Shown: piece by piece, positions 33,887 to 41,794 of the stretch
Numbering within the stretch: the first letter of the stretch is position 1
Layout: each line of letters starts with the position of its first letter
Source of the DNA: Flavobacterium sp. IB48
Lineage (GTDB): Bacteria > Bacteroidota > Bacteroidia > Flavobacteriales > Flavobacteriaceae
Assembly (NCBI RefSeq): GCF_016405855.1
Contig: NZ_JAEFCA010000001.1
Coordinates: forward strand, 840,012-904,011
Direction: 5' to 3'
Length of the DNA: 64,000 nucleotides
Notes under the pieces: generated by a model
Database searches by the model: none
What the model was told of the DNA's origin: nothing
The model's input: the letters and a program-made list of their open reading frames with translations, nothing else
Made by a program: the position numbers and the translations under genes

Positions 33887-34732
33887 ATGCAAAGAGATTT
33901 TTGTCTTGGCAGCGAATGGCTGTACTATAAAATTTATACTGGGGTTAAAACTTCTGATTATATTTTACTAGAAAAATTGAAACCTGTTATTTTAAAATTA
34001 GAACGCAAAAAAATAATCAAACAATGGTTTTTTATTCGTTACAAAGACACAGATGAACATCTTCGAATTAGATTTTTGATAAAAAACACTAACAATTTAG
34101 TTGTTGTAATTCAAGCTTTACATACTGTTCTTAATCAACTGCTACAACAAAACTTAATATGGAAAATACAAACAGACACCTATAATAGAGAAATAGAACG
34201 ATATGGAGCCAATACAATTTCAGATTCAGAATATCTATTTTGGAAAGACAGTAAAATGATTCTGCAATACATCAAAATAAAATCTTCCTTTAAAAAACAA
34301 GAAACCCCATTACTGTTCAGTTTTTTAGCAGTTAATTCATTTCTGGATTCTTTTCAATTATCAAATCAGGAGAAACTGTCATTAATGGATGATTTACAAA
34401 GATCCTATAAAACTGAATTTGAAACTGACACAGCGCAAAAAAAAGATCTGTCTAAAAACTATCGGATGATTTATTCCCAAATGAAGGCACTTTTATCAGA
34501 TATGCCAAGTAATAATTATCCTGAAATGCACAAGATTGTAAATAAAAAAACTATTAAAACTATTAAACGCTCAATACAAATTAAAACCAAAATCGAAATT
34601 TCTTTACAAAACTTTCTCGCGAGTCATATCCATATGATGATTAATAGGCAATATACTTCTAACCAAAGAATGTATGAATTAATTATCTATGATCAGTTAT
34701 TTAGATTTTACAAATCTTTAAACTATAGATAA
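33887..34732 (+). CDS. Thiopeptide-type / LanB elimination-domain protein
   Basis: A 281-residue protein of the thiopeptide-type bacteriocin biosynthesis family (SpaB_C), equivalent to the C-terminal part of LanB that eliminates glutamate to give dehydroalanine or dehydrobutyrine. It contains GSEWLYYKIYTGVKTSDYIL and FFIRYKDTDEHLRIRF near the N-terminus and a family-typical DTYNREIERYG segment near residue 105. It is separated by 4 bases from the glutamylation protein, so the pair form one dehydratase. No LanC-type cyclase follows: the next ~160 bases hold no gene. Confidence 0.9.
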   Translation: MQRDFCLGSEWLYYKIYTGVKTSDYILLEKLKPVILKLERKKIIKQWFFIRYKDTDEHLRIRFLIKNTNNLVVVIQALHTVLNQLLQQNLIWKIQTDTYNREIERYGANTISDSEYLFWKDSKMILQYIKIKSSFKKQETPLLFSFLAVNSFLDSFQLSNQEKLSLMDDLQRSYKTEFETDTAQKKDLSKNYRMIYSQMKALLSDMPSNNYPEMHKIVNKKTIKTIKRSIQIKTKIEISLQNFLASHIHMMINRQYTSNQRMYELIIYDQLFRFYKSLNYR

Positions 34733-34889
34733 ATGCATGAATATGTGTTTTTTTCATAATTTGCAAAATCCATTTCTCACAATGTTAAAAACTTTATTAC
34801 AAAAAACAACCCTTTTAAGCTTCATTCAATAAAGCTAATGATTTTATATTATCTCAAAGTTAATTTTAGTTCCAAATATTTTTAATTAA

Positions 34890-35044
34890 ATATTATCTAA
34901 TAGCATTTTAGCCGAAATGGTTGGAAAAGATAGACAGTATCTTTATAAAATTGAAAAAAGAAAAGTTACCCCAAACATCGTTACACTTTCAGTTTTAGCA
35001 AAAGCTTTAAAAATATCACTATCTGAATTATTTCAAAAGATTTA
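34890..35044 (+). pseudogene. Truncated XRE-type HTH remnant
   Basis: The frame from 34890 encodes LAEMVGKDRQYLYKIEKRKV followed by TPNIVTLSVLAKALKIS and a stop: the last four helices of an XRE HTH domain. The first helix and a start codon in the right place are missing, and a stop lies just before the frame. An internal ATG at 34917 would give only a 42-residue piece. The remnant sits between the lanthipeptide operon and a repeat-rich stretch, probably a scar of an earlier gene. Confidence 0.6.
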
Positions 35045-35135
35045 ATCAATATTTCTTTTAAACAATATTTTAGTTTGCACTTGAGTGTGATCCTTCGTTC
35101 CTCAGGATGACGAACTGTAGGTAAAACAAAAAAAA

Positions 35136-35317
35136 TCGCAAAGCCTTATACACATAAAGCTTTGCGAACTTAATCTTTAGATTTTGGCTAAACTCCACAT
35201 TAAAATAGCTTTGTGCTCTTTGCGTAAATCTTAGCTACTTTGCGTTAAAAAACTTCACACAAAAAAGCTCGCAAAGCTTTATAAACACAAAGCTTTGCGA
35301 ACTTAATCTTTAGATTT
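35136..35317. repeat. Two direct copies of a 49-bp CGCAAAG-family repeat
   Basis: TCGCAAAGCYTTATAMACAY followed by AAAGCTTTGCGAACTTAATC and TTTAGATTT occurs at 35136-35184 and 35269-35317. Each copy contains a TCGCAAAGC / GCTTTGCGA hairpin. Further words of the family (CTTAGCGCTCTTTGCGGTTAA) continue to about 35380 and match the element at 491-567 in reverse orientation. Just upstream (35090-35115) is CCTTCGTTCCTCAGGATGAC, another repeat-like word. No gene is seen in 35045-35396. Confidence 0.65.
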
Positions 35318-35396
35318 AACTCAAAAAATAATCTTAGCGAACTTTGCGTAAAACCTTAGCGCTCTTTGCGGTTAAAAAAAACACACAAAGAAAACC

Positions 35397-36080
35397 TTAT
35401 TTCATTGTCAGAGTTTCGCTCTTGAACCTTTTCATTAAAGTATTGGCTTTTTCATCTTCGTTTATTGCTTTTAAGGACTGGGCGTATCTATAATAATAAA
35501 TAACTTCTAGATTGGGCGATTCTTCAAATAGCTGCGCATAATAACCTACTGCTTCCTTCAAATTTCCTTCAAAATACAGTCGGTCGGCGACTTTTTTTAG
35601 CATGTCGGTAGATTTATATCCTTTATCAATAACTTTTGCATACGTGTTGACTACATCGACTTTTACGTATTTTGAACTTATAGATGCAGGAGCTGTAATT
35701 TCTACCTTTACAGGTTCTAAAGAAGCAGATGCACTTGCAACAGTTGTTTTGGCCTCTATAGCATTTGGAGCTACTTTAGGTTTTCTTTTTACATAATTCG
35801 GAATTACTGTTCTAGTATTATTAGGCCCAAGATCGTAAGTGTCGACCATGTCCAATTTTGAAACTTGGTAAGTAATAATTCTACCTCCAAATAACTTATT
35901 TATTCTTTCTTCTACATAATACGATTGTATTACAAAATCGCTATTATTAGCAAGACTATCCGTCAATAATGTCGTTTTTCCTGTTACTGGCGAAGCGGAG
36001 GCATGGTTGGTGCGCTGGGCAAAACAGCCGAGAGAAAATACGAACGCAAGTGTACATAAAATTGCTTCATACTTTTTCAT
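35397..36080 (-). CDS. Secreted protein with TPR-like C-terminus, unknown function
   Basis: A 227-residue protein with a signal peptide (MKKYEAILCTLAFVFSLGCFAQ). The middle is low in structure and rich in Ala/Ser/Val/Lys (KTTVASASASLEPVKVE). The C-terminal ~60 residues form a TPR-like helix pair (LYFEGNLKEAVGYYAQLFEE; YYRYAQSLKAINEDEKANTL). Such TPR segments occur at the start of Bacteroidota OmpA-like proteins, but no OmpA domain is present here. It is a single gene between repeats and a small hypothetical gene. The role is not recognised. Confidence 0.7.
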   Translation of the reverse strand: MKKYEAILCTLAFVFSLGCFAQRTNHASASPVTGKTTLLTDSLANNSDFVIQSYYVEERINKLFGGRIITYQVSKLDMVDTYDLGPNNTRTVIPNYVKRKPKVAPNAIEAKTTVASASASLEPVKVEITAPASISSKYVKVDVVNTYAKVIDKGYKSTDMLKKVADRLYFEGNLKEAVGYYAQLFEESPNLEVIYYYRYAQSLKAINEDEKANTLMKRFKSETLTMK

Positions 36081-36201
36081 GATTTTTTTTGAATAAAATT
36101 AGATGCCCCAATTAAAAAACTCAGACCAAAGTTACTGATTTTCTTTTACTTAGCTTTACACACACCATGAATTACTTAGAAAGCCGATAAAGTACTTCTT
36201 T

Positions 36202-36480
36202 TTACGCATTTATCATTTGAACGCAGGCTTTTTGTATTTCTTCGTCTGAAAATGGTTCTAGCGCTTTTGCCAACATTTTGCTCGTTCTAATGCAACTTAA
36301 CATTTTAATTCTCAGCGGAAGACTATTTCCTGGCTCAGTCTCAAGAAGATGCTCAAAAATCTCGGTTAAGTATTCTGGATGGCTTTTAAATTCTCCGTCG
36401 AAACAAATATCTGATATCAATCTCGCTATCGATTCTATTATTTTGTTTTGATTTGCATTGTTTTCGTTTTCTGTTTTCAT
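36202..36480 (-). CDS. Small helical protein, unknown function
   Basis: A 92-residue soluble protein, acidic and helical, with segments IIESIARLISDICFDGEF and EIFEHLLETEPGNSLPLRI. It has no signal or membrane segment. No family is recognised. It is divergent from the XRE regulator, about 180 bases away, and may share its promoter region. Codon use and a clear ATG support a real gene. Confidence 0.6.
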   Translation of the reverse strand: MKTENENNANQNKIIESIARLISDICFDGEFKSHPEYLTEIFEHLLETEPGNSLPLRIKMLSCIRTSKMLAKALEPFSDEEIQKACVQMINA

Positions 36481-36646
36481 GGCGTTTATTTATGGTTTTG
36501 GTTATGAATAATTATTGTACGAAAAATTGTATTTTTGTTTCAGCTAAATAAACGATAGAATACGTTCTAACAAAATAGATTACGATTTTATCTCACAAGC
36601 AAAAAGATTGTATTTTACTATATTCCTAATTTTTAAGGATTTTTAA

Positions 36647-36654
36647 TATCTTTG
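36647..36654 (+). promoter_or_regulatory. -7 box placing transcription start at the XRE start codon
   Basis: TATCTTTG is a perfect TAnnTTTG box that ends only 4 bases before the ATG at 36659. Transcription would begin at or next to the A of ATG, giving a leaderless mRNA. Confidence 0.5.
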
Positions 36655-36658
36655 AAGT

Positions 36659-37054
36659 ATGAGCACAGCAACAAAACCAAAACATATCGGGAGAAACATA
36701 AGCCGAATTAGAGAGCTTAGAGGAATGAAACAAGAAGCACTTGCTATTGCAATAGGTGTTAGCCAACAATACGTTTCTACCATTGAAGGAAGTGAAAATG
36801 TTGACGATGAAAGACTAAACTCTATTGCAGAAGCTTTGGGAGTTTCAGCTGATGCAATTAAGAATTATAGCGACGAGGTTGTATTAAACAACATTCAAAA
36901 TAATCACGAAGGTTCTGTTATTCATAGCGGACCAACTGTAAACCATAATTGTAACTTCAACCCGCTTGATAAAGTTGTGGAACTTTATGAACGTTTGGTT
37001 CAGGCCGAAAAGGATAAAGTGGAGTATTTGGAGAGGTTGATGAAAGGGAAGTAG
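36659..37054 (+). CDS. XRE-family HTH regulator
   Basis: A 131-residue protein with an N-terminal XRE helix-turn-helix (ISRIRELRGMKQEALAIAIG; VSQQYVSTIEGSENVDDERL; residues 13-70) and a C-terminal helical tail with a VVELYERLVQAEKDKVEYLE segment that probably mediates dimerisation. The middle linker contains HSGPTVNHNCNFNP. It is convergent with the defence operon: its stop lies 6 bases from the stop of gajB. This position makes it a plausible regulator of the neighbouring defence genes, though it could act elsewhere. Confidence 0.85.
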   Translation: MSTATKPKHIGRNISRIRELRGMKQEALAIAIGVSQQYVSTIEGSENVDDERLNSIAEALGVSADAIKNYSDEVVLNNIQNNHEGSVIHSGPTVNHNCNFNPLDKVVELYERLVQAEKDKVEYLERLMKGK

Positions 37055-37060
37055 ATTTTT

Positions 37061-38467
37061 TTATTTATGAAAACTTTCCAATTCATGCTTTTTTATATTG
37101 AGCTTGAGTAAATTATCTTCAATTTCCGAAATTTTTATATTAGGAAACAATTGCTCATCTATTAAAAAAATAATTTTCTCTGAACTACGAGTTAAAGCTA
37201 CATATAACTTTTTCCAATTTTTATTATGAAAATTACTTTTAGGAATGTCCTTAATCAAATATTTATACATTGATTCGTTTAATATAAACAAGCAAACATC
37301 AGACTCTAGACCTTTAACACCATCAATGCTAGAAACTAAATAATTTGAACTAGAAATTTGCAAATAATTCGTTAAGACCTGTTTTAATTCTGCATATTCA
37401 TATTTATCAAATTCCACATATTTATTCTCAAAATATTTCATCGCATGATAAACGGATATCTTTTCTAGTTTATCGGTCAGTTCTATAATTAAAGAAGATA
37501 TAAAAAGGTCAGGATCTAAATGAGAATAGCCATTTAGATTTCTCAATTTATCTTCCAGTGTTAATGGAAAATATATCTTCTTAGAATCACTATGAGTTTC
37601 ATAATTCGCTTGTTTTTTTTCTATATAAATTAATTTATCCAATTTTTTATATCCATCAATAACAGAGCTATAAAAACTTTCATTTGTTGTTAGGTAAGTT
37701 GCAATTCCAATTTTTCCAGCAATATTAGTTTGATCTTGTCCTCTGGGACAGAACAAATTAGATATTTTTAAAAGCTCATTAGGAATTCTTATTGTCTTAT
37801 TATTCGGCTCTAAAACTGCATATTTCTCATCATTATTGCTTTTACATTGAGATATAAAGTCATTAAAATCTTTTGGGTATTTAATTGCTTGTTTAGGATC
37901 TCCTATCATGTAAATTTTTATACCATTTATTCCTAAAATTTCAAATGCTCGTAATGCATCAGAATCCAAATCCTGTGATTCATCAATAAAAACATGACTA
38001 ATTTTAGATTCTATATGAGAAAGAATAAAGTCAACTTTTGCCCTCTTTGCTTTATTACTATGCTTAGAATTTGTTCTATCTATAATAATTTTCGCTTTTT
38101 TAAAAACCTCCTCATTATGAATAATATTTCTTTCTTTTAGCTTATTAATTTTCCCCTTCTTCCATCTAATATCATCTGGTAACTTAAATGAAACAGCATT
38201 ATTATACATTTCACAAATTGCATATTGTGAATATGGGTAAATAATTTCATTGAGAAAAAAGCTATGTACCGTTTCAATTTTAATTTCTGTTGGAATATAC
38301 CCAAGCTGTTCAAGAATTGTTGAGCTTATCTTTTTTCTTGCAGAATTAGTATATGTAATAGCATAAATTATTTTGTGAGAATTATTTAAATCTGCACAGT
38401 CAATTAATTTTTTTGCCAAACCATATGTTTTACCAGCTCCCGCACCTGCTATTTGAATTTCAATCAT
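37061..38467 (-). CDS. gajB: UvrD-like helicase, Gabija GajB-type
   Basis: A 468-residue superfamily 1 helicase. Walker A is at residues 7-14 (AGAGAGKT), followed by the TYTNSARKKI motif Ia segment. Walker B is in VFIDESQDLDSDALRAFEIL, motif III in YMIGDPKQAIK, and motif VI in LYVALTRSSEKIIFLID. Its length is close to the ~490 residues of the Bacillus cereus GajB. Its start overlaps the stop of the OLD-like nuclease gene by 4 bases, the standard Gabija order. In Gabija the two proteins form a complex that degrades or nicks invading DNA and is released from inhibition when nucleotides are depleted. The symbol is given by domain and context, not by alignment. Confidence 0.82.
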   Translation of the reverse strand: MIEIQIAGAGAGKTYGLAKKLIDCADLNNSHKIIYAITYTNSARKKISSTILEQLGYIPTEIKIETVHSFFLNEIIYPYSQYAICEMYNNAVSFKLPDDIRWKKGKINKLKERNIIHNEEVFKKAKIIIDRTNSKHSNKAKRAKVDFILSHIESKISHVFIDESQDLDSDALRAFEILGINGIKIYMIGDPKQAIKYPKDFNDFISQCKSNNDEKYAVLEPNNKTIRIPNELLKISNLFCPRGQDQTNIAGKIGIATYLTTNESFYSSVIDGYKKLDKLIYIEKKQANYETHSDSKKIYFPLTLEDKLRNLNGYSHLDPDLFISSLIIELTDKLEKISVYHAMKYFENKYVEFDKYEYAELKQVLTNYLQISSSNYLVSSIDGVKGLESDVCLFILNESMYKYLIKDIPKSNFHNKNWKKLYVALTRSSEKIIFLIDEQLFPNIKISEIEDNLLKLNIKKHELESFHK

Positions 38468-40152
38468 ACTAATTTCATTAATACCTCATTAATATGTTTT
38501 GGAACTGTAATTTTTATTTCTCCTTTCTCTATCACGTTGCATAAATGCATCATATTTTCAGCCTTACTCGATTTTAGAAAATCAGCTACATCCTCGATTT
38601 CTAAATAATATTCGGAAATTATTTTAGCATTCTCTCCTGTGCTTGCAATATCATTCTCGAGAGTATAACCCTCCGTTGTCCTAATAAAAATAGTCTCATC
38701 GTTGTCATAGATATGATGCTCCTTCTTTGCTTTTGGTTGATTATCAAAATCCCTAATAATTCCTATTTTTTTTTCTTTATTACCTTCATTTAACTTTAAC
38801 CAAATATTTAAGAACGTTTTAAATCCTTTTTGACCAATACTGATAACATCAATATTATGAAGATTGTCTTTGTTTAAATTTAGAATTGTATTAATAAACA
38901 TTTCTTCTGTAGGCCCCTCAACCAAAATAACTTTATTAGAGAATAAGAGTTTAAGAATATCGAAATTTGGTCTTTTAGCTAAGTAGTTAATTAAAAAATC
39001 ATCAACATCTAAAAACGAAATTGCTTTATTTCCAGAAAAAGCAATTACATTTCTGAAATCCAATTTATTAATAAGCTCAGGCCTATGACTTGTTATTATT
39101 GTTTGAAATAAACTTTTACTTTTTAAAACACTTTTTTTAATATAATCAGTTATTAAATTTAAATTATTTGTACTTAAATGAGCTTCCGGCTCTTCTATAC
39201 AACTTAAATTAAAACACGCTTCATTATCTTTAAAATGTTGAAAAAATAATAATATAAAAATTAAGTTTCTCTGTCCTAGCCCTTTTTGGTATAAAAATTC
39301 ATCTCCATATCCAAGAGTGATATTACTTAATATATTTTTTAGATTAGCTAAGTTTGGTATACAATCTATTTCCTCAATAAAATTATTTAAGCTTGGAAAT
39401 TCAGGATCTTGGTTAAAAATTTTTTTAAAATTCTCTTGTTCTTTTATCTGGTTAAAAAACTCATTATATGCCTTATAAATATCTATTTTTTCTTTCTCAT
39501 CCAATTTTTTTTCAAGTAGCTTAGTAAGCAAACTGTTTGATTTCATTGAATTTGATTCTGAAAAATCATCTCTTTCAGCATTAATACTATTTATAGTAAT
39601 ATGTTTTAATTCATTGTAAGGAATGGTTTTTCCATTACCTGTTGAAATAATCGCATAGTCATAAAATTCTGTTGGGATTAAAAAAGAGAAATTCTCATTT
39701 TCTTCATCATAACCTTCAATTTGTTCAAGAGCGTAGTCAATAAAATCTTTTTCGTTTTTTGGTTTAAAAATATATTGGATTTCATACTCTGGTTTAGCAT
39801 CAATTTCAGTTAACCAATTACCAACAATTGCCTTTTCATAAGGCTCTTTAATTTCTCCAAATCTTAAAGTAATTTTTATGATAGGAATGCTAGAAGATAT
39901 CTTTAACGAATCCCTCGGTTTTTCATGTAAGGTTTTATAAAAATTTTTAATTGAATCAGAATTAAAATCAGAAGAAACTAATCTTTTACTTCTATAATCC
40001 AAATCATTAATACATAGTGGTAATTTTAATGCATTTAAGAAGTTAGATTTTCCTGAATCATTTTCTCCAATTATTATTGATAATTTAGAAAGCGTAGTTT
40101 CTAATAATTGAAAATTTCTAAAGTTTTCTATTTTCACATAATTTATTATCAT
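38464..40152 (-). CDS. gajA: OLD-like ATPase/TOPRIM nuclease, Gabija GajA-type
   Basis: A 562-residue protein with an N-terminal ABC-type ATPase and C-terminal TOPRIM nuclease. Walker A GENDSGKS is at residues 29-36; the ABC signature-like GLGQRNLIFILLFF and Walker B CIEEPEAHLS follow around residues 285-325. The TOPRIM part has the catalytic Glu in VEGPTEEMF (~410), the DxD in IIRDFDNQ (~470) and a late TEGYTLENDI. This is the class 2 OLD/GajA layout, and the size is near the usual ~580. With the helicase gene downstream it makes a complete two-gene Gabija system. A stand-alone OLD nuclease is the alternative, but the coupled UvrD-like gene argues against it. Confidence 0.84.
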   Translation of the reverse strand: MIINYVKIENFRNFQLLETTLSKLSIIIGENDSGKSNFLNALKLPLCINDLDYRSKRLVSSDFNSDSIKNFYKTLHEKPRDSLKISSSIPIIKITLRFGEIKEPYEKAIVGNWLTEIDAKPEYEIQYIFKPKNEKDFIDYALEQIEGYDEENENFSFLIPTEFYDYAIISTGNGKTIPYNELKHITINSINAERDDFSESNSMKSNSLLTKLLEKKLDEKEKIDIYKAYNEFFNQIKEQENFKKIFNQDPEFPSLNNFIEEIDCIPNLANLKNILSNITLGYGDEFLYQKGLGQRNLIFILLFFQHFKDNEACFNLSCIEEPEAHLSTNNLNLITDYIKKSVLKSKSLFQTIITSHRPELINKLDFRNVIAFSGNKAISFLDVDDFLINYLAKRPNFDILKLLFSNKVILVEGPTEEMFINTILNLNKDNLHNIDVISIGQKGFKTFLNIWLKLNEGNKEKKIGIIRDFDNQPKAKKEHHIYDNDETIFIRTTEGYTLENDIASTGENAKIISEYYLEIEDVADFLKSSKAENMMHLCNVIEKGEIKITVPKHINEVLMKLV

Positions 40153-40294
40153 TTTTCTCGGATATTTAAATACTAAATATAGTAAATGACAAATATATCA
40201 ATTGTCAGGATTTATTAACAAGTAAAAACACCTGTTATTAAAATAGACTTTGAAAATGAAGTTTTTTTAATTTCTTTCAAAAATTAATACAAAT

Positions 40295-40327
40295 AAAAAG
40301 CGCCGCAATTTCCATTGTGGCGCTTTT
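40295..40327 (-). terminator. Terminator of the C1 peptidase gene
   Basis: AAAAAGCGCC pairs with GGCGCTTTT around an inner GCAAT...ATTGT, forming a long stem with T-runs on both sides, 49 bases past the stop. Confidence 0.8.
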
Positions 40328-40375
40328 CTATCATCTTCCCGACTTCAGAGGAAAGAGATTAATACTAGAATTTAA

Positions 40376-41572
40376 TTAAACCCCTAATTTCTTAGCAATT
40401 TCAGCAGGAATTCCTCCTTTGTTTACTAGTAATGCAGTAGTTTTATATTTTACGAAGTTCTTAGTTACAAACAAGAAACCTTTGTAGTCGTTTGTTTCTC
40501 CCCAAGAATTTTTTACGATATAGTATTCTTTTCCAGTTTGATCTTTTGCAAGACCAATAATGTGCATTCCGTGGTCGTCTGTTGTAGTGTAGTTATCAAA
40601 TGCAGCCTGACGCATTTCTGGAGTAATTTCTGGTTCTGCTTTTGGTCCGTTAAACATGTCTGCTTTTTCTTCAGCTGTCATGTCGTCGAATTTTTTAGAT
40701 GCTACGTAAGCTACACCGTTTTTCCAGCTAAAGCTTTTCTCGCTCACATCTGTTGCCCAAGCTACAGTGTATCCTTTTTTAAGTGCATTGTCAATAACGT
40801 CTGTCATATCGTTCAATTTTACGTTGTAAACTTGATCCAATGACCAGTTGTCTGGCACCATCATAGTTGTTTTTTGGTAGTAAGGCGCGTTTGTAAAAGA
40901 TGACATTTCTACATAATCATCTGGGTTAATTCCTACTACTTCTTTAGCAAAAGATTGTGGCGTGTAGTTTTTTCCTTTGTATGTAAAGTTATCTGGCACT
41001 TTTCCTAAGTAAGAATCAATAACTGCTGCATAGGCTTTTTGCCAGTTTGGAGTCAATTCTCCGTTCGGGTTTTTTACCACTGCTGTAAGAACACCTTCCA
41101 TAAGAGCGCCCATTTCAGCAAATTTGTTTTTGTCTGTTCCGTAGTTTAATCCTGTGTAAACTTCTCTTGGCACAGTTCCATATTTTTTATACATATTAAT
41201 TACATCGTGAAGAGCTCCTCCGTCTCCAAGCGTAATTGCTCCGTGCATACGAACATAGTTTACTCCTTTTTCTACATATACGTTTCTTGCAGAATAAATT
41301 TGAGATAGCTCAACTGGCTGTTTTCCTAAACGAATCATTTCTGACTCTAAGAATGAGTTTGTTGAGTAGCTCCAGCAAGTTCCAGATGATCCTTGAGATT
41401 TTACAGATGTTGTACCTAGGTTAATTACTTCTGTGAATTTGAAGTTTTCTTTACTTTTGTCGCTTGCATTTAGTTTAAGTGAGTTTACTAAAATGTCTTG
41501 CGCAAAGCAGCCTGCAGTTCCAGCCAAAAATACTGAAGCAGCAAACACTGATTTGAATGAAAATGTATTCAT
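40376..41572 (-). CDS. C1 papain-family peptidase (bleomycin hydrolase / PepC type), secreted
   Basis: A 398-residue cysteine peptidase. The start MNTFSFKSVFAASVFLAGTA ends in GCFAQ and forms a signal, so the enzyme acts in the periplasm or outside. The catalytic Cys is in KSQGSSGTCWSYSTNSFLES (Gln of the oxyanion hole included), the His in DHGMHIIGLA and the Asn in YYIVKNSWGE. The large insertion between Cys and His with HDVINMYKKYGTVPREVY is typical of bleomycin hydrolase-like aminopeptidases, which are usually cytosolic; the signal peptide marks the Bacteroidota secreted group. Confidence 0.92.
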   Translation of the reverse strand: MNTFSFKSVFAASVFLAGTAGCFAQDILVNSLKLNASDKSKENFKFTEVINLGTTSVKSQGSSGTCWSYSTNSFLESEMIRLGKQPVELSQIYSARNVYVEKGVNYVRMHGAITLGDGGALHDVINMYKKYGTVPREVYTGLNYGTDKNKFAEMGALMEGVLTAVVKNPNGELTPNWQKAYAAVIDSYLGKVPDNFTYKGKNYTPQSFAKEVVGINPDDYVEMSSFTNAPYYQKTTMMVPDNWSLDQVYNVKLNDMTDVIDNALKKGYTVAWATDVSEKSFSWKNGVAYVASKKFDDMTAEEKADMFNGPKAEPEITPEMRQAAFDNYTTTDDHGMHIIGLAKDQTGKEYYIVKNSWGETNDYKGFLFVTKNFVKYKTTALLVNKGGIPAEIAKKLGV

Positions 41573-41708
41573 AATTTATGTTTAAGATTTAACAAAATTA
41601 GTCTTCAATGTTTCCAATTTGTTACAAAACAATTAAATATTATACAATTTGTGTAATCTTAAATTGTTAATATTTTCTTAACGGCATAAATTATTAGGTT
41701 ATTTAATA

Positions 41709-41744
41709 CAAAAAGCCTCGATAACGCATTATTGAGGCTTTTTG
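41709..41744 (-). terminator. Terminator of the 41795-42955 gene
   Basis: AAAAAGCCTC pairs with GAGGCTTTTT around a GATAACGCATTATT interior; T-runs on either strand make it usable in both directions. Confidence 0.75.
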
Positions 41745-41794
41745 TGTGTAGTATTTTATAAATTAACTTCTTACAAGTTTTTTCGCTTCAAAAT

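Noticed and set aside
37061..38467. Generic RecB/UvrD repair helicase
   Set aside because: The 4-base overlap with an OLD-like ATPase/TOPRIM gene and the small size fit Gabija GajB much better.
18809..40152. A clear attL/attR pair bounding an island from the tRNA-Asn
   Set aside because: I could not find a second copy of the tRNA 3' end in the window; the island boundary is suggested only by gene debris.
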